Source: an uncultured Blautia sp.
GTDB taxonomy: Bacteria > Bacillota > Clostridia > Lachnospirales > Lachnospiraceae
Assembly: GCA_948436455.1 (NCBI GenBank)
Contig: CAOJIB010000012.1
Span: 1-33,165 of the forward strand
Length of the DNA: 33,165 bases
Reading direction: 5' to 3'
Of the stretch, positions 15,567 through 24,040 are shown in pieces (the stretch's first letter is position 1; the number at the start of each line of letters is the position of its first letter). The translations under genes and the position numbers were made by a program. Under the pieces are notes generated by a model, which was not told the DNA's origin, did no database searches, and worked only from the letters and a program-made list of their open reading frames with translations.

Positions 15567-17063
15567 ATGCAAGAGACGAAGTATAGGTTGGAAATGAGAA
15601 ATATCACAAAGCATTTCGGCGGCGTTAAAGCCCTGACGGATGTGTCTTTAAGGGTGGAGCCGAATGAAATACATGCTTTGATCGGTGAAAACGGCGCTGG
15701 AAAATCTACGTTGATGAAGATTTTATCCGGAGCTTACAAAAAAGACAGCGGAGAAATTCTGCTGGAGGGAAATCCGGTAAATATTACGAATCCCAAGGAA
15801 GCGAAGGAATTGGGAATCGCCATTATCTACCAGGAATTCATGCTGGCCCCTGATTTAACGGTAGCGGAGAATATCTATATCGACCAGTTGGCCGCCGGCA
15901 AGGCGACGATTAACTGGAAGGAGCTGCGCAGCAAAGCAAAGGAACAGCTTGCCAAGCTGGGCTTTGACGATATTTCCCCCACAGAAAAAGTAGGCAATTT
16001 AAGCGTGGCGTATCAGCAGGTAGTAGAGATCTGTAAGAATTTAACAAGGAACGCGAAAGTGTTGGTTCTTGACGAACCGACGGCAGTATTAACATTTTCA
16101 GAAATTCAGAAATTATTTGAGATCGTTCGAAAGCTGAAAAGCGAAGGCGTGAGCATTATCTATATCTCCCATCGTTTGGAAGAGCTTTTTGAATTAAGCG
16201 ATCATATTACGGTATTGAAAGACGGAGGGTATGTCGACACTGTGGAGACAGCCTCTATTGATAAAAATAAACTGGTAACTATGATGGTAGGCCGTGAAAT
16301 GAGCCAGATGTTCCCAGAACGGCATGCCGAAATCGGCGAAGAAATTTTACGAGTGGAGAATTTGAACGCCGGAAAGATGGTCAAGAACGTCAGCTTCTCC
16401 TTAAAAGCCGGCGAGGTCTTAGGATTCAGCGGTCTGGTAGGCGCCGGACGTACGGAAACGATGCGGGCGCTTTTCGGCGCGGATCCCAAAGAGTCCGGAA
16501 AGGTGATTTACTTTGGGAAGGAAGTCGACTTTAAGAGTCCGCTGGAAGCGATTAAGAACGGTTTTGGTATGCTTCCGGAGAACAGAAAAGAGCAGGGCCT
16601 GCTTCTTGCACAGAGTATTCGTATGAATAGTACCCTGACGATCTTAAATAACAAGATTGCTCACGCGGGCGTCATTAACCACAAGCATGAAAAAGAATAT
16701 GTGAAAGAGCTTTTGGCAAGTATTTCCACGAAGTATGGCAACACGGAAGACAACGCGGACAGCTTAAGTGGCGGAAACCAGCAGAAGGTGGCGTTGGCGA
16801 AATGGATCGCCGCCGACTGTAAATGCATAGTTTTTGACGAGCCGACCCGTGGCGTAGACGTAGGCGCGAAAGTAGAGATTTACAACATTATGAACGAGCT
16901 TGCGGCAAAGGGCGTGGGCGTTATTATGATCTCTTCGGAAATGACGGAAATCATCGGTATGTGCGACCGGGCGATCGTTATGCGTCAGGGCGAAATTACC
17001 GGAGAATTTACGAACGAAGATATCAATGAGAATACGATGATCAAAGCGGCAATGGGGGTATAG
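15567..17063 (+). CDS. Sugar ABC transporter ATP-binding protein (two NBDs, MglA/RbsA type)
   Basis: This 498-aa cytoplasmic ATPase carries two fused nucleotide-binding domains, as in RbsA/MglA. NBD1 has Walker A GENGAGKST (~residue 38) and Walker B VLVLDEPTAVL (~160), with SVAYQQVVEI at the signature position. NBD2 has the degenerate Walker A GLVGAGRTE typical of this family, an intact signature LSGGNQQKVALAKW and Walker B CIVFDEPTRGVD. It powers import by the permease that starts 4 bp downstream. The ATG at 15567 has GGAGGAG upstream. Confidence 0.95.
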   Translation: MQETKYRLEMRNITKHFGGVKALTDVSLRVEPNEIHALIGENGAGKSTLMKILSGAYKKDSGEILLEGNPVNITNPKEAKELGIAIIYQEFMLAPDLTVAENIYIDQLAAGKATINWKELRSKAKEQLAKLGFDDISPTEKVGNLSVAYQQVVEICKNLTRNAKVLVLDEPTAVLTFSEIQKLFEIVRKLKSEGVSIIYISHRLEELFELSDHITVLKDGGYVDTVETASIDKNKLVTMMVGREMSQMFPERHAEIGEEILRVENLNAGKMVKNVSFSLKAGEVLGFSGLVGAGRTETMRALFGADPKESGKVIYFGKEVDFKSPLEAIKNGFGMLPENRKEQGLLLAQSIRMNSTLTILNNKIAHAGVINHKHEKEYVKELLASISTKYGNTEDNADSLSGGNQQKVALAKWIAADCKCIVFDEPTRGVDVGAKVEIYNIMNELAAKGVGVIMISSEMTEIIGMCDRAIVMRQGEITGEFTNEDINENTMIKAAMGV

Positions 17064-17067
17064 GTAG

Positions 17068-18018
17068 ATGAAGAAAAATTCTAATATTAAAAATATTTTA
17101 ATTCAAAATAATACATATATTATCTTTTTGGGACTGTTTATTATCTGTTCTATTGTTTCCAGCAGCTTCTTAAGCGTGATGAATATTCGGAATATCGCGC
17201 TGCAGCAAGCGGCGCCGATCTGCGTTGTTTTGGGTATGCTGTTCGTCATTCTGACCGGCGGTATCGACCTGTCCGTAGGTTCTTTGATGGCGCTTGGTTC
17301 CGCGGTGACTTCCTATCTGATCGTAAATAAGAACATGCATTTCGTCTTGGCTATGCTGATTTCTCTGGTCATCGGCCTGCTCGCCGGCACCTTCACCGGC
17401 ATTCTGGTAGCCTATGCGAATTTCCAGGGTTTCGTGGCTTCTCTGGCGATGATGACCATTGCCCGCGGCTTCGCGCTGGTAGTTACAAACGGTAGCCCGA
17501 TCCGTATGGAAAAAGACACTCTGGGTACTTTGGTAGAAAAGAGCTACGGCTATCCGATCCTAATCATTACGTTGATTATTATTATCGCCTTGATTTTTGT
17601 ACAGAAATATACGGCTTATGGACGTATCGTGATTGCGCTTGGTAGTAATATCACAGCCGTTGAGCTGGCCGGTATCCGCGTGCGGAAATATCTGGTATCC
17701 GTATACACGATCTCCGGCGTATTGGCAACCTTAGGCGGCATTTTCGTAGCGGCCCGTTCCTATACCGGTAGCGGTGTTATCGGTGAAGGACAGGAGCTGG
17801 ATGCGATTGCTTCCTGCGTTATCGGCGGCGCCAGCCTGGCTGGTGGTAAAGGTGAAGTATTCAAGGCCGTTATCGGCGCCCTGGTACTGGCCCTGATCGG
17901 TAATATCATGAACCTGATGGCTGTACCTGCTTATCCGCAGGATATTATCAAAGGTTGTATCATCATCGTAGCCGTTCTTTTGCAGATCGCTACAGACGGC
18001 GCAGGAAAGAAATCCTGA
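17068..18018 (+). CDS. Sugar ABC transporter permease (RbsC/MglC type)
   Basis: This 316-aa integral membrane protein has roughly eight to ten hydrophobic segments and belongs to the BPD_transp_2 family. The family hallmarks are VILTGGIDLSVGSLMALGS near residue 63 and the ATPase-contact loop ELDAIASCVIGGASLAGGKG near residue 247. It forms the membrane channel with the preceding ATPase, presumably as a homodimer. It starts 4 bp after the ATPase stop, so expression is coupled. Confidence 0.95.
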   Translation: MKKNSNIKNILIQNNTYIIFLGLFIICSIVSSSFLSVMNIRNIALQQAAPICVVLGMLFVILTGGIDLSVGSLMALGSAVTSYLIVNKNMHFVLAMLISLVIGLLAGTFTGILVAYANFQGFVASLAMMTIARGFALVVTNGSPIRMEKDTLGTLVEKSYGYPILIITLIIIIALIFVQKYTAYGRIVIALGSNITAVELAGIRVRKYLVSVYTISGVLATLGGIFVAARSYTGSGVIGEGQELDAIASCVIGGASLAGGKGEVFKAVIGALVLALIGNIMNLMAVPAYPQDIIKGCIIIVAVLLQIATDGAGKKS

Positions 18019-18038
18019 CGATTATACAGACAGCTTGG

Positions 18039-18073
18039 AAAGGTGGAGGACGAAAGGGGACTCCACCTTTTTT
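18039..18073 (+). terminator. Intrinsic terminator between transporter and catabolic genes
   Basis: A 10-bp perfect stem AAAGGTGGAG/CTCCACCTTT with a 12-base loop is followed by further T residues (six T in a row, 18068-18073). It stands 20 bp after the permease stop and 38 bp before the aldolase gene. Since no convincing promoter fits in the remaining gap, it is probably a leaky terminator that lowers expression of the catabolic genes. Confidence 0.8.
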
Positions 18074-18111
18074 CGGTACTATTCATAAAGCCTATGTAAA
18101 AGGAGGAAATT

Positions 18112-18972
18112 ATGCCTTACGTAACATCAAAAGAAATGCTGCTGGATGCACAGAAGCGCGGGTATGCAGTCGGCGCTTTTAATTGTGAAAATATGGAAAT
18201 GGTCAAGGCGATTATCGCCGCCGCCGAGGAGCTTCATGCGCCGGTCATGCTGCAGACGACGCCCTCGACGGTAAAGTACGGAAAATTAGATACCTTTTCC
18301 GCTTTGGTACAGGCGGAGGCGAAGCATGCGTCCGTTCCCGTATGCCTGCATCTGGATCATGGCAGCAGCTATGAATTGGCCATGGACGCGATGGAAGCAG
18401 GCTATTCTTCCGTAATGATCGACGGCTCCGGGCTTCCCTTTGAAGAAAATATCGACGTGACCCGCAAGGTGGTGGAAAAGGCAAAGGCCCAGAACATCCC
18501 AGTGGAAGCGGAGCTTGGAAAGGTCGGCGGCAAAGAGGATGACTTGGAGGTAGAGGAGGATACGAATACCGATCCGGCAATGGCGAAGGAATTCGTAGAA
18601 CGCACGGGCGTACAGTCCCTGGCGGTGGCCATCGGTACGGCTCACGGCTTCTATGCCAAGACTCCGGTGCTGGATAAGGAACGGCTTTCGCAGATTCGTC
18701 AGGTGGTGGATATCCCGTTGGTGCTCCACGGCGCATCCGGTCTGACGGACGAGGATGTGATGGATTGCGTAAAACGAGGAATCTGCAAGGTGAATTTCGC
18801 TACGGAACTGCGTAAGGCTTATACCGACGCGGTGAAGGAATTATTAAAGGAAAAGCCGGAAACCTTTGATCCGAAGGCCTTCGGCAAGGTAGGTATGGCC
18901 GCGGTTACAGAACTGGTGAAAAATCGTATGAAGGTATGCGGCTGTGAGCAAAAGGCGGATCTGACGGATTAA
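18112..18972 (+). CDS. gatY: Class II tagatose-1,6-bisphosphate aldolase, catalytic subunit (GatY/KbaY-like)
   Basis: This 286-aa zinc-dependent class II aldolase would cleave tagatose 1,6-bisphosphate to DHAP and glyceraldehyde 3-phosphate. The catalytic residues are in place: Asp82 and zinc ligand His83 in HLDHG, Glu134 in VEAELG, His178 in GTAHGFY and His206 in LVLHGASG. Length and segments fit the GatY/KbaY/FbaA group. Tagatose over fructose bisphosphate is inferred from the GatZ-like and GatD-like genes in the same cluster. The ATG has AAAGGAGG upstream. It is separated from its partner gatZ by three genes, unlike the E. coli order where they are adjacent. Confidence 0.88.
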   Translation: MPYVTSKEMLLDAQKRGYAVGAFNCENMEMVKAIIAAAEELHAPVMLQTTPSTVKYGKLDTFSALVQAEAKHASVPVCLHLDHGSSYELAMDAMEAGYSSVMIDGSGLPFEENIDVTRKVVEKAKAQNIPVEAELGKVGGKEDDLEVEEDTNTDPAMAKEFVERTGVQSLAVAIGTAHGFYAKTPVLDKERLSQIRQVVDIPLVLHGASGLTDEDVMDCVKRGICKVNFATELRKAYTDAVKELLKEKPETFDPKAFGKVGMAAVTELVKNRMKVCGCEQKADLTD

Positions 18973-19006
18973 AAACCGAGGAGGCCAAGCATAGGAGAAA
19001 CTATTT

Positions 19007-20512
19007 ATGGGAAAATATTTAGTAGGAATCGATATCGGCACCAGCGCCTGCAAGATCGGGATTTTCGATGAAAAGGGGAACGCCGTGGCCACTGCCAACG
19101 GCAATTATTCCATTTCGTATCCCCATCCCGGCTGGGCGCAGCAGCGTCCGGACGACTGGTGGGAGGCCGTTTGCCATGCCATTCGCCAGGCTATGGAAAA
19201 GGGCGGGATTCCAAAGGAAGAAATTGCCGGCGTGGGCATCGACGGCCAGGGCTGGGCCGCGGTGATGATGGATAAGGATGGAAACGTGCTGGCTGATACG
19301 CCTCTTTGGATGGATACTCGCTCGGCGCAGATTTGCCGGGAGATCAAAGAGAAAATCCCAGATGAGGAGATTGTTCGTCTTTGCGGCAATTCCCTCCAGC
19401 CGATGTATACCACCGGCAAGGTTCTCTGGTACGAACGGGAAATGCCGGAGGTTTATCGCCATACGTATCAGGTATTGCAGTCCAACTGCTTTATTGCCTA
19501 TCGGCTGACGGGCGTTATGGTACAGGATAAATGCCAGGCGTACGGTTGGCATTGCTTCGATATGCGAAAAGGTGTCTGGGATGAAAAACGGGCGGCGGAG
19601 CTTGGCATCCCGGCAGGCTTCTTGCCGGAGCTGGTGGAGTGCCATCAGGTAGTCGGCAAGGTGACGAAGGAAGCGGCGGCGCAAAGCGGCTTGATGGAAG
19701 GAACACCCGTGGTGGCCGGTGGGCTGGATGCGGCCTGCGGCGCTTTAGGCGTGGGCGTTTTGGAAAACGGAGATACCCAGGAGCAGGGCGGCCAGGCCGG
19801 TGGAATGAGCATCTGTACGAAGGAATATAAGTCGGATGCCCGGCTGATTTTGGGCTTTCATGTGGTACCGGATCGTTGGCTTTTACAGGGCGGCACCACC
19901 GGTGGCGGCGGCGTCATGCGTTGGCTGGAGCAGCAGTTCGGCGATTACGAAAGAGAAACGGCTGCAAAGACGGGAAAATCCTCGCTGGAGGTGTATAACG
20001 AATTAGCCGGGGCCGTGCCTGCCGGCTGCGAGGGCCTGGTGATGCTGCCGTATATGTCCGGCGAGCGCAGCCCAATCTGGAATCCAAAAGCTAAGGGTGT
20101 TTATTATGGTATGGATTTTGGGAAGACGAAAGGGCATTTCATCCGGGCCGGCATGGAAGGCGTCGCCTATTCCCTGCGGCATAATCTGGAAGTGGCCAAG
20201 GAAGCCGGCGCAGAGGTGACGGTACTGCGCTCTATGGGCGGCAGCGCCAATTCCCTTCTGTGGACGCAGATGAAGGCGGATATCACCGGAAAGCATATCA
20301 TCGTGCCGAATTCTGACACAGCGACGATCCTGGGCGCGGCGATTCTGGCCGGCGTGGGTATCGGACTGTACGGCAGCTTCCGGGAGGCCATTGATACGAC
20401 GATCGCGATTCGTCGGGAGCATCAGCCTAATCCGGCGATGCGGGAAATCTATGACCAGACGTATCAGACGTATCGTCGCCTGTATGAGGAGTTAAAGGGC
20501 ATGATGGTGTAG
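19007..20512 (+). CDS. FGGY-family carbohydrate kinase (xylulokinase-like)
   Basis: This 501-aa ATP-dependent kinase of the FGGY family has two actin-like domains. The N-terminal phosphate-loop start is GIDIGTSACKIGIFDEKG (residues 7-24). GIDGQGWAAVMMD and PLWMDTRS follow near residues 78-106. The catalytic Asp is Asp241 in GGLDAACGALG. The C-terminal ATP site includes GGSANSLLWTQMKADI and GAAILAG. It most resembles xylulokinases but sits among tagatose-pathway genes. It may phosphorylate a hexitol such as galactitol, or a ketohexose, in place of the missing PTS; this substrate is an inference. An AGGAGA site precedes the ATG. Confidence 0.9.
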   Translation: MGKYLVGIDIGTSACKIGIFDEKGNAVATANGNYSISYPHPGWAQQRPDDWWEAVCHAIRQAMEKGGIPKEEIAGVGIDGQGWAAVMMDKDGNVLADTPLWMDTRSAQICREIKEKIPDEEIVRLCGNSLQPMYTTGKVLWYEREMPEVYRHTYQVLQSNCFIAYRLTGVMVQDKCQAYGWHCFDMRKGVWDEKRAAELGIPAGFLPELVECHQVVGKVTKEAAAQSGLMEGTPVVAGGLDAACGALGVGVLENGDTQEQGGQAGGMSICTKEYKSDARLILGFHVVPDRWLLQGGTTGGGGVMRWLEQQFGDYERETAAKTGKSSLEVYNELAGAVPAGCEGLVMLPYMSGERSPIWNPKAKGVYYGMDFGKTKGHFIRAGMEGVAYSLRHNLEVAKEAGAEVTVLRSMGGSANSLLWTQMKADITGKHIIVPNSDTATILGAAILAGVGIGLYGSFREAIDTTIAIRREHQPNPAMREIYDQTYQTYRRLYEELKGMMV

Positions 20513-20540
20513 GAGTGGAAGAAGGAGGAAGCAAAAAGCG

Positions 20541-21479
20541 ATGAAAGAAATCTGGAGTATGGGAGAGCTTCTCTGTGAAATCATGCGCCCGGATAGGAAG
20601 ATGGGCCTTTTGGAAGCGGGAACCTTCTTGGGGCCGTACGCCTCCGGGGCGCCAGGGATATATATTGATACGGTGGCAAAACTGGGCTATGATTGTGGCT
20701 TTATTGGCGCGGTGGGCGACGACGCTTTCGGCCGATGCATTACAGGAAAGCTGAAAAAGGACGGCGTAGACTGTACGCATATCGCCGTCAATCGGGAGAT
20801 TGCCACCGGCGTGGCTTTTGTGGCTTACGACGATGAGGATGAGCGGACCTTTTTGTATCATATGGGAAATTCCGCGGCGGGGCAGATTGTTTATCCGAAG
20901 AGCCTGCCGGAGAATATCGGCTTGTTCCATGTGATGGGCTGTTCGATTATGCCGACGCCTTATATGGCCGAGTGCGTTGTCCGGGCGGTGAAGGAATGCC
21001 ACGAAAGGGGCGCGCTGATCTCCTTTGACCCGAATATCCGCCGGGAAGTCTTAAAGGAACAGAATCTGAACGAATTGGTCGCTCCGATTATGGAACGCTG
21101 TTCCATTTTTCTGCCAGGTAAGGAGGAAATGCTGCTGATCGCCGGCTGCGATACGGTGGAAGCTTCTGTAAAGAAGCTCTTTGAAAATCCTGTGTTGCAG
21201 GTGATTGTTATGAAAGACGGCAGCCGGGGCAGCCGTGTGATTACCAGGGACGAGGACTTTCAGGTGCCGATCTGCAAGATCGAGGCGAAGGATTCCACCG
21301 GAGCGGGCGATTCCTTTGACGGCGGTTTTACCTCTGCCTATCTGGCGGGGAAATCCTTGAAAGAATGTGCGCAGATCGCCTCCGCGGCGGCGGCAATGAA
21401 TACCGCGGCCTTTGGGCCGATGGAGGGCGCGATTACACCGGAAGCGATAGAGGAAATGATTCGGAAAAATTATGCGTAA
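20541..21479 (+). CDS. PfkB-family sugar kinase (probable tagatose-6-phosphate kinase role)
   Basis: This 312-aa ribokinase/PfkB-fold kinase has the C-terminal signature DSTGAGDSFDGGF with catalytic Asp257. At the N-terminal substrate motif, where many PfkB proteins have GGxxxN, it reads SGAPGIYID, so the usual Asn is absent, which suggests a distinct subfamily. In this cluster the simplest role is to add the second phosphate, converting tagatose 6-phosphate to the 1,6-bisphosphate. A free-sugar kinase remains possible. The gene lies 28 bp after the FGGY kinase and 18 bp before gatD. Confidence 0.87.
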   Translation: MKEIWSMGELLCEIMRPDRKMGLLEAGTFLGPYASGAPGIYIDTVAKLGYDCGFIGAVGDDAFGRCITGKLKKDGVDCTHIAVNREIATGVAFVAYDDEDERTFLYHMGNSAAGQIVYPKSLPENIGLFHVMGCSIMPTPYMAECVVRAVKECHERGALISFDPNIRREVLKEQNLNELVAPIMERCSIFLPGKEEMLLIAGCDTVEASVKKLFENPVLQVIVMKDGSRGSRVITRDEDFQVPICKIEAKDSTGAGDSFDGGFTSAYLAGKSLKECAQIASAAAAMNTAAFGPMEGAITPEAIEEMIRKNYA

Positions 21480-21497
21480 AGAAAGGAAGAAATAGAT

Positions 21498-22544
21498 ATG
21501 AAAGCAGCAGTTGTAGTAAAAAACGAAGTGGTGGAATATCAGGATATTGAGGAGCCGAAAGTACAGCCGGGCTCTGTCAAGGTAAAGGTGAAAGCTTCCG
21601 GGATCTGCGGTTCTGATATTCCCCGGGTTCTTCACAACGGCGTACACTTTTATCCCATCGTGCTGGGACATGAGTTTTCCGGCGATGTGGTAGAGGTTGG
21701 CGAAGGCGTAACGAAGGTACAAGTCGGCGATCGGGTTTCCGGCGCGCCGCTGCTTCCCTGCATGAAGTGCGACGACTGCCAGCGGGGCAATTACGCGCTG
21801 TGCAAGCATTACAGCTTTATTGGTTCCCGAGTGAACGGAAGCAACGCGGAATACGTAGTCATCCCGGAAAAGAGCGCGGTGCCCTTTGACAAGAGTATTT
21901 CCTACGAGCAGGGCGCGATGTTCGAGCCGGCGACCGTGGCTATCCACGGTGTTTTACAGAACGAGTACAAGAGCGGCGGCACCGTGGCCGTTTTAGGCGG
22001 CGGTACGATCGGCATGTTTACCATGCAGTGGTGCAAGATCTTCGGTTCCAAAAAGGTCGTCGTTTTTGATATCAGCGAAGAACGTCTGGAGATGGCTCTT
22101 CGGCTGGGCGCAGACGACGTGATAAATACTACGGAAAGCGACTACATGGAAAAGGCGAAAGCGCTGACCGGCGGCGCGGGTTATGATTATGTCTTTGAAA
22201 CGGCGGGCGCTGCGCCGACGATGTATATGGCCTTCGAGCTGGCCGCCAATAAGGCGAACGTATGCTTTATCGGCACGCCCCATGTGGATCTGACCTTTAC
22301 GCCGGCTATGTGGGAAAATATGAATCGCAAAGAATTCCATCTGACCGGTTCCTGGATGTCGTACAGCGCGCCTTATCCGGGAAAGGAATGGGAACTGACC
22401 GCCCATTATTTCGCCACTGGCCAGTTAAAATTCGACCCGAGCTTCGTCTTTAAGAAAATGCCCATGAGTCAGGCGCAGGAAGCCTTTGACATGTTCAAGA
22501 CGCCCGGCCTTGTAAAAGGGAAAATCCTGTTGACAAACGATTAA
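21498..22544 (+). CDS. gatD: Zinc-dependent alcohol dehydrogenase, galactitol-1-phosphate 5-dehydrogenase-like
   Basis: This 348-aa medium-chain dehydrogenase closely follows the E. coli GatD pattern as I recall it. Catalytic zinc ligands are Cys37 (GICGSD) and His58-Glu59 (LGHEFSG), with Glu143 in FEPATV. Structural zinc cysteines are at 88, 91, 94 and 102. The NAD-binding GGGTIG is at 167-172. The GatD-like segments FIGSR and GSWMSYSAPYPGKEWE are present. GatD oxidises galactitol 1-phosphate to tagatose 6-phosphate with NAD+. Here the substrate could be phosphorylated (if the FGGY kinase acts first) or free polyol. AAAGGAAG precedes the ATG. Confidence 0.88.
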   Translation: MKAAVVVKNEVVEYQDIEEPKVQPGSVKVKVKASGICGSDIPRVLHNGVHFYPIVLGHEFSGDVVEVGEGVTKVQVGDRVSGAPLLPCMKCDDCQRGNYALCKHYSFIGSRVNGSNAEYVVIPEKSAVPFDKSISYEQGAMFEPATVAIHGVLQNEYKSGGTVAVLGGGTIGMFTMQWCKIFGSKKVVVFDISEERLEMALRLGADDVINTTESDYMEKAKALTGGAGYDYVFETAGAAPTMYMAFELAANKANVCFIGTPHVDLTFTPAMWENMNRKEFHLTGSWMSYSAPYPGKEWELTAHYFATGQLKFDPSFVFKKMPMSQAQEAFDMFKTPGLVKGKILLTND

Positions 22545-22567
22545 TAGACAAATGGAGGGATGAAAAA

Positions 22568-23896
22568 ATGGCGGATGCAATGAGAAATATCATCGAGAAA
22601 CGGAAAAAAGGCATTCCCTGTGGAATCGCTTCATACTGCAGCGCGAACGAGCTGGTGATCGAGGCGGCCATGGAACAGGCGCTGCGCTTTGACGACGACG
22701 TGTTGATCGAGGCGACGGCCAACCAGGTAAACCAGTTCGGCGGCTACACCAGCATGCTTCCAGCGGATTTTAAAGAGTTTGTCTATAAGATTGCCGATCA
22801 GGTAGGCTTCCCTCGGGAGAAGATTATCCTTGGCGGCGACCATCTAGGCCCCTTGACCTGGGCGGGAGAACCGGAAGCCTCAGCGATGGAAAAGGCCGAG
22901 GAGCTGGTAAAGCTTTTTGTTAAGGCCGGCTATAAGAAGATCCATCTGGATACAAGTATGAAGTTGGCGGACGACCCGGCGGATACCGGGCTGGCGGACG
23001 AGATTATCGCCCGCAGAGGCGCGCGTCTTTATGCCGCCTGCGAGGAGGCTTATCAGGAATTGGTAAAGGAAAATCCCGCGGAAGAGAGGCCTGCGTTTAT
23101 CATTGGCAGCGAGGTGCCCATTCCGGGCGGCGCCCAGGAGGCGGAGGATTCCGTTTCCGTCACAAAGCCCGAGGCGTTGAAGAAAACCATCGCCGCTTAC
23201 GAGGCAGAATTTGCAAAGAACGGCTTGGAAGACGCTTTCCAGAATATTATTGGAATCGTTGTGCAGCCGGGCGTGGAGTTTGGAGACGACGACATTATCC
23301 ACTATAATCGGGAAAAGGCGGTGGCTCTTTGCGCGGCGGCCGGCGAATATCCCAATCTGGTGCTGGAGGGTCATTCCACCGACTACCAGTCGCCGAAGAA
23401 TATGAAGATGATGGTGGAAGACGGGATTGCGATTCTGAAAGTCGGCCCGGCGCTGACCTTCGCTCTACGGGAGGCCCTTTTTGCCCTCAGTATGATGGAA
23501 GAGGTACTGGTGCCCGCGGAAGCGCGCGCCAATTTCATCCAGGTTTTGGAAGATACCATGCTAAAGAATCCCGGGAACTGGGCGAAACATTACCATGGGA
23601 CTGAGGAACAGCTTTATATTAAGAGAAAATACAGCTTTTCCGACCGCTGCCGTTATTACTTTGCTCAGCCGGAAATCGTAGCGTGCATGAAGAAGCTCTT
23701 TGCTAACATTGACGCCTGCGATATTCCTATGGGAATGCTCCATCAGTATATGCCCTACCAGTACATTAAGGTGCGGGACGGCAAGCTGCAAAAGAAAGCG
23801 GCCATGCTGGCCAAGGATCAGGTGGTGCAGATGATCGAGGATTATAATTATGCAGTCAAGCATCACTATATGACAGGAAACGCCTTTTTGGATTAA
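22568..23896 (+). CDS. gatZ: Class II tagatose-bisphosphate aldolase non-catalytic subunit (GatZ/KbaZ-like)
   Basis: This 442-aa protein belongs to the GatZ/KbaZ family, which is needed for full activity and stability of the GatY/KbaY aldolase. Recognisable segments are GIASYCSANELVIEAAMEQA, IEATANQVNQFGGYTSM, GGDHLGP and LEGHSTDYQ. Length is normal. It is the last gene of the cluster and is followed directly by a strong terminator. Its presence is the best evidence that the cluster ends in tagatose 1,6-bisphosphate rather than fructose bisphosphate, because dedicated fructose-bisphosphate aldolases lack this partner. Confidence 0.92.
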   Translation: MADAMRNIIEKRKKGIPCGIASYCSANELVIEAAMEQALRFDDDVLIEATANQVNQFGGYTSMLPADFKEFVYKIADQVGFPREKIILGGDHLGPLTWAGEPEASAMEKAEELVKLFVKAGYKKIHLDTSMKLADDPADTGLADEIIARRGARLYAACEEAYQELVKENPAEERPAFIIGSEVPIPGGAQEAEDSVSVTKPEALKKTIAAYEAEFAKNGLEDAFQNIIGIVVQPGVEFGDDDIIHYNREKAVALCAAAGEYPNLVLEGHSTDYQSPKNMKMMVEDGIAILKVGPALTFALREALFALSMMEEVLVPAEARANFIQVLEDTMLKNPGNWAKHYHGTEEQLYIKRKYSFSDRCRYYFAQPEIVACMKKLFANIDACDIPMGMLHQYMPYQYIKVRDGKLQKKAAMLAKDQVVQMIEDYNYAVKHHYMTGNAFLD

Positions 23897-23918
23897 ACGC
23901 CGTATCTGGCTAAAAGCG

Positions 23919-23958
23919 CCGCCCTATGACGAAAAAGTTATGGGGCGGTATTTTTTTT
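23919..23958 (+). terminator. Rho-independent terminator of the sugar cluster
   Basis: A 12-bp stem (CCGCCCTATGAC with GTTATGGGGCGG, two G-U pairs) with a six-base loop is followed by TA and eight T residues (23951-23958). It stands 22 bp after the gatZ stop. Confidence 0.92.
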
Positions 23959-24040
23959 CCATCCTTGGAGACGAAAGCCTTTCTTTATGCATCTAATCTA
24001 TGTAATAAGCAAGTCGGCCGACAGAAAGGATAAAAGCGAT

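Noticed and set aside
14832-15614. 260-aa minus-strand frame over the binding-protein gene and the intercistronic hairpin
   Set aside because: It lies antisense to a highly conserved gene and has a Cys/Ser-rich composition without domains.
21051-21947. 298-aa minus-strand frame across the PfkB and gatD genes
   Set aside because: It crosses two clear plus-strand genes and has no family resemblance.
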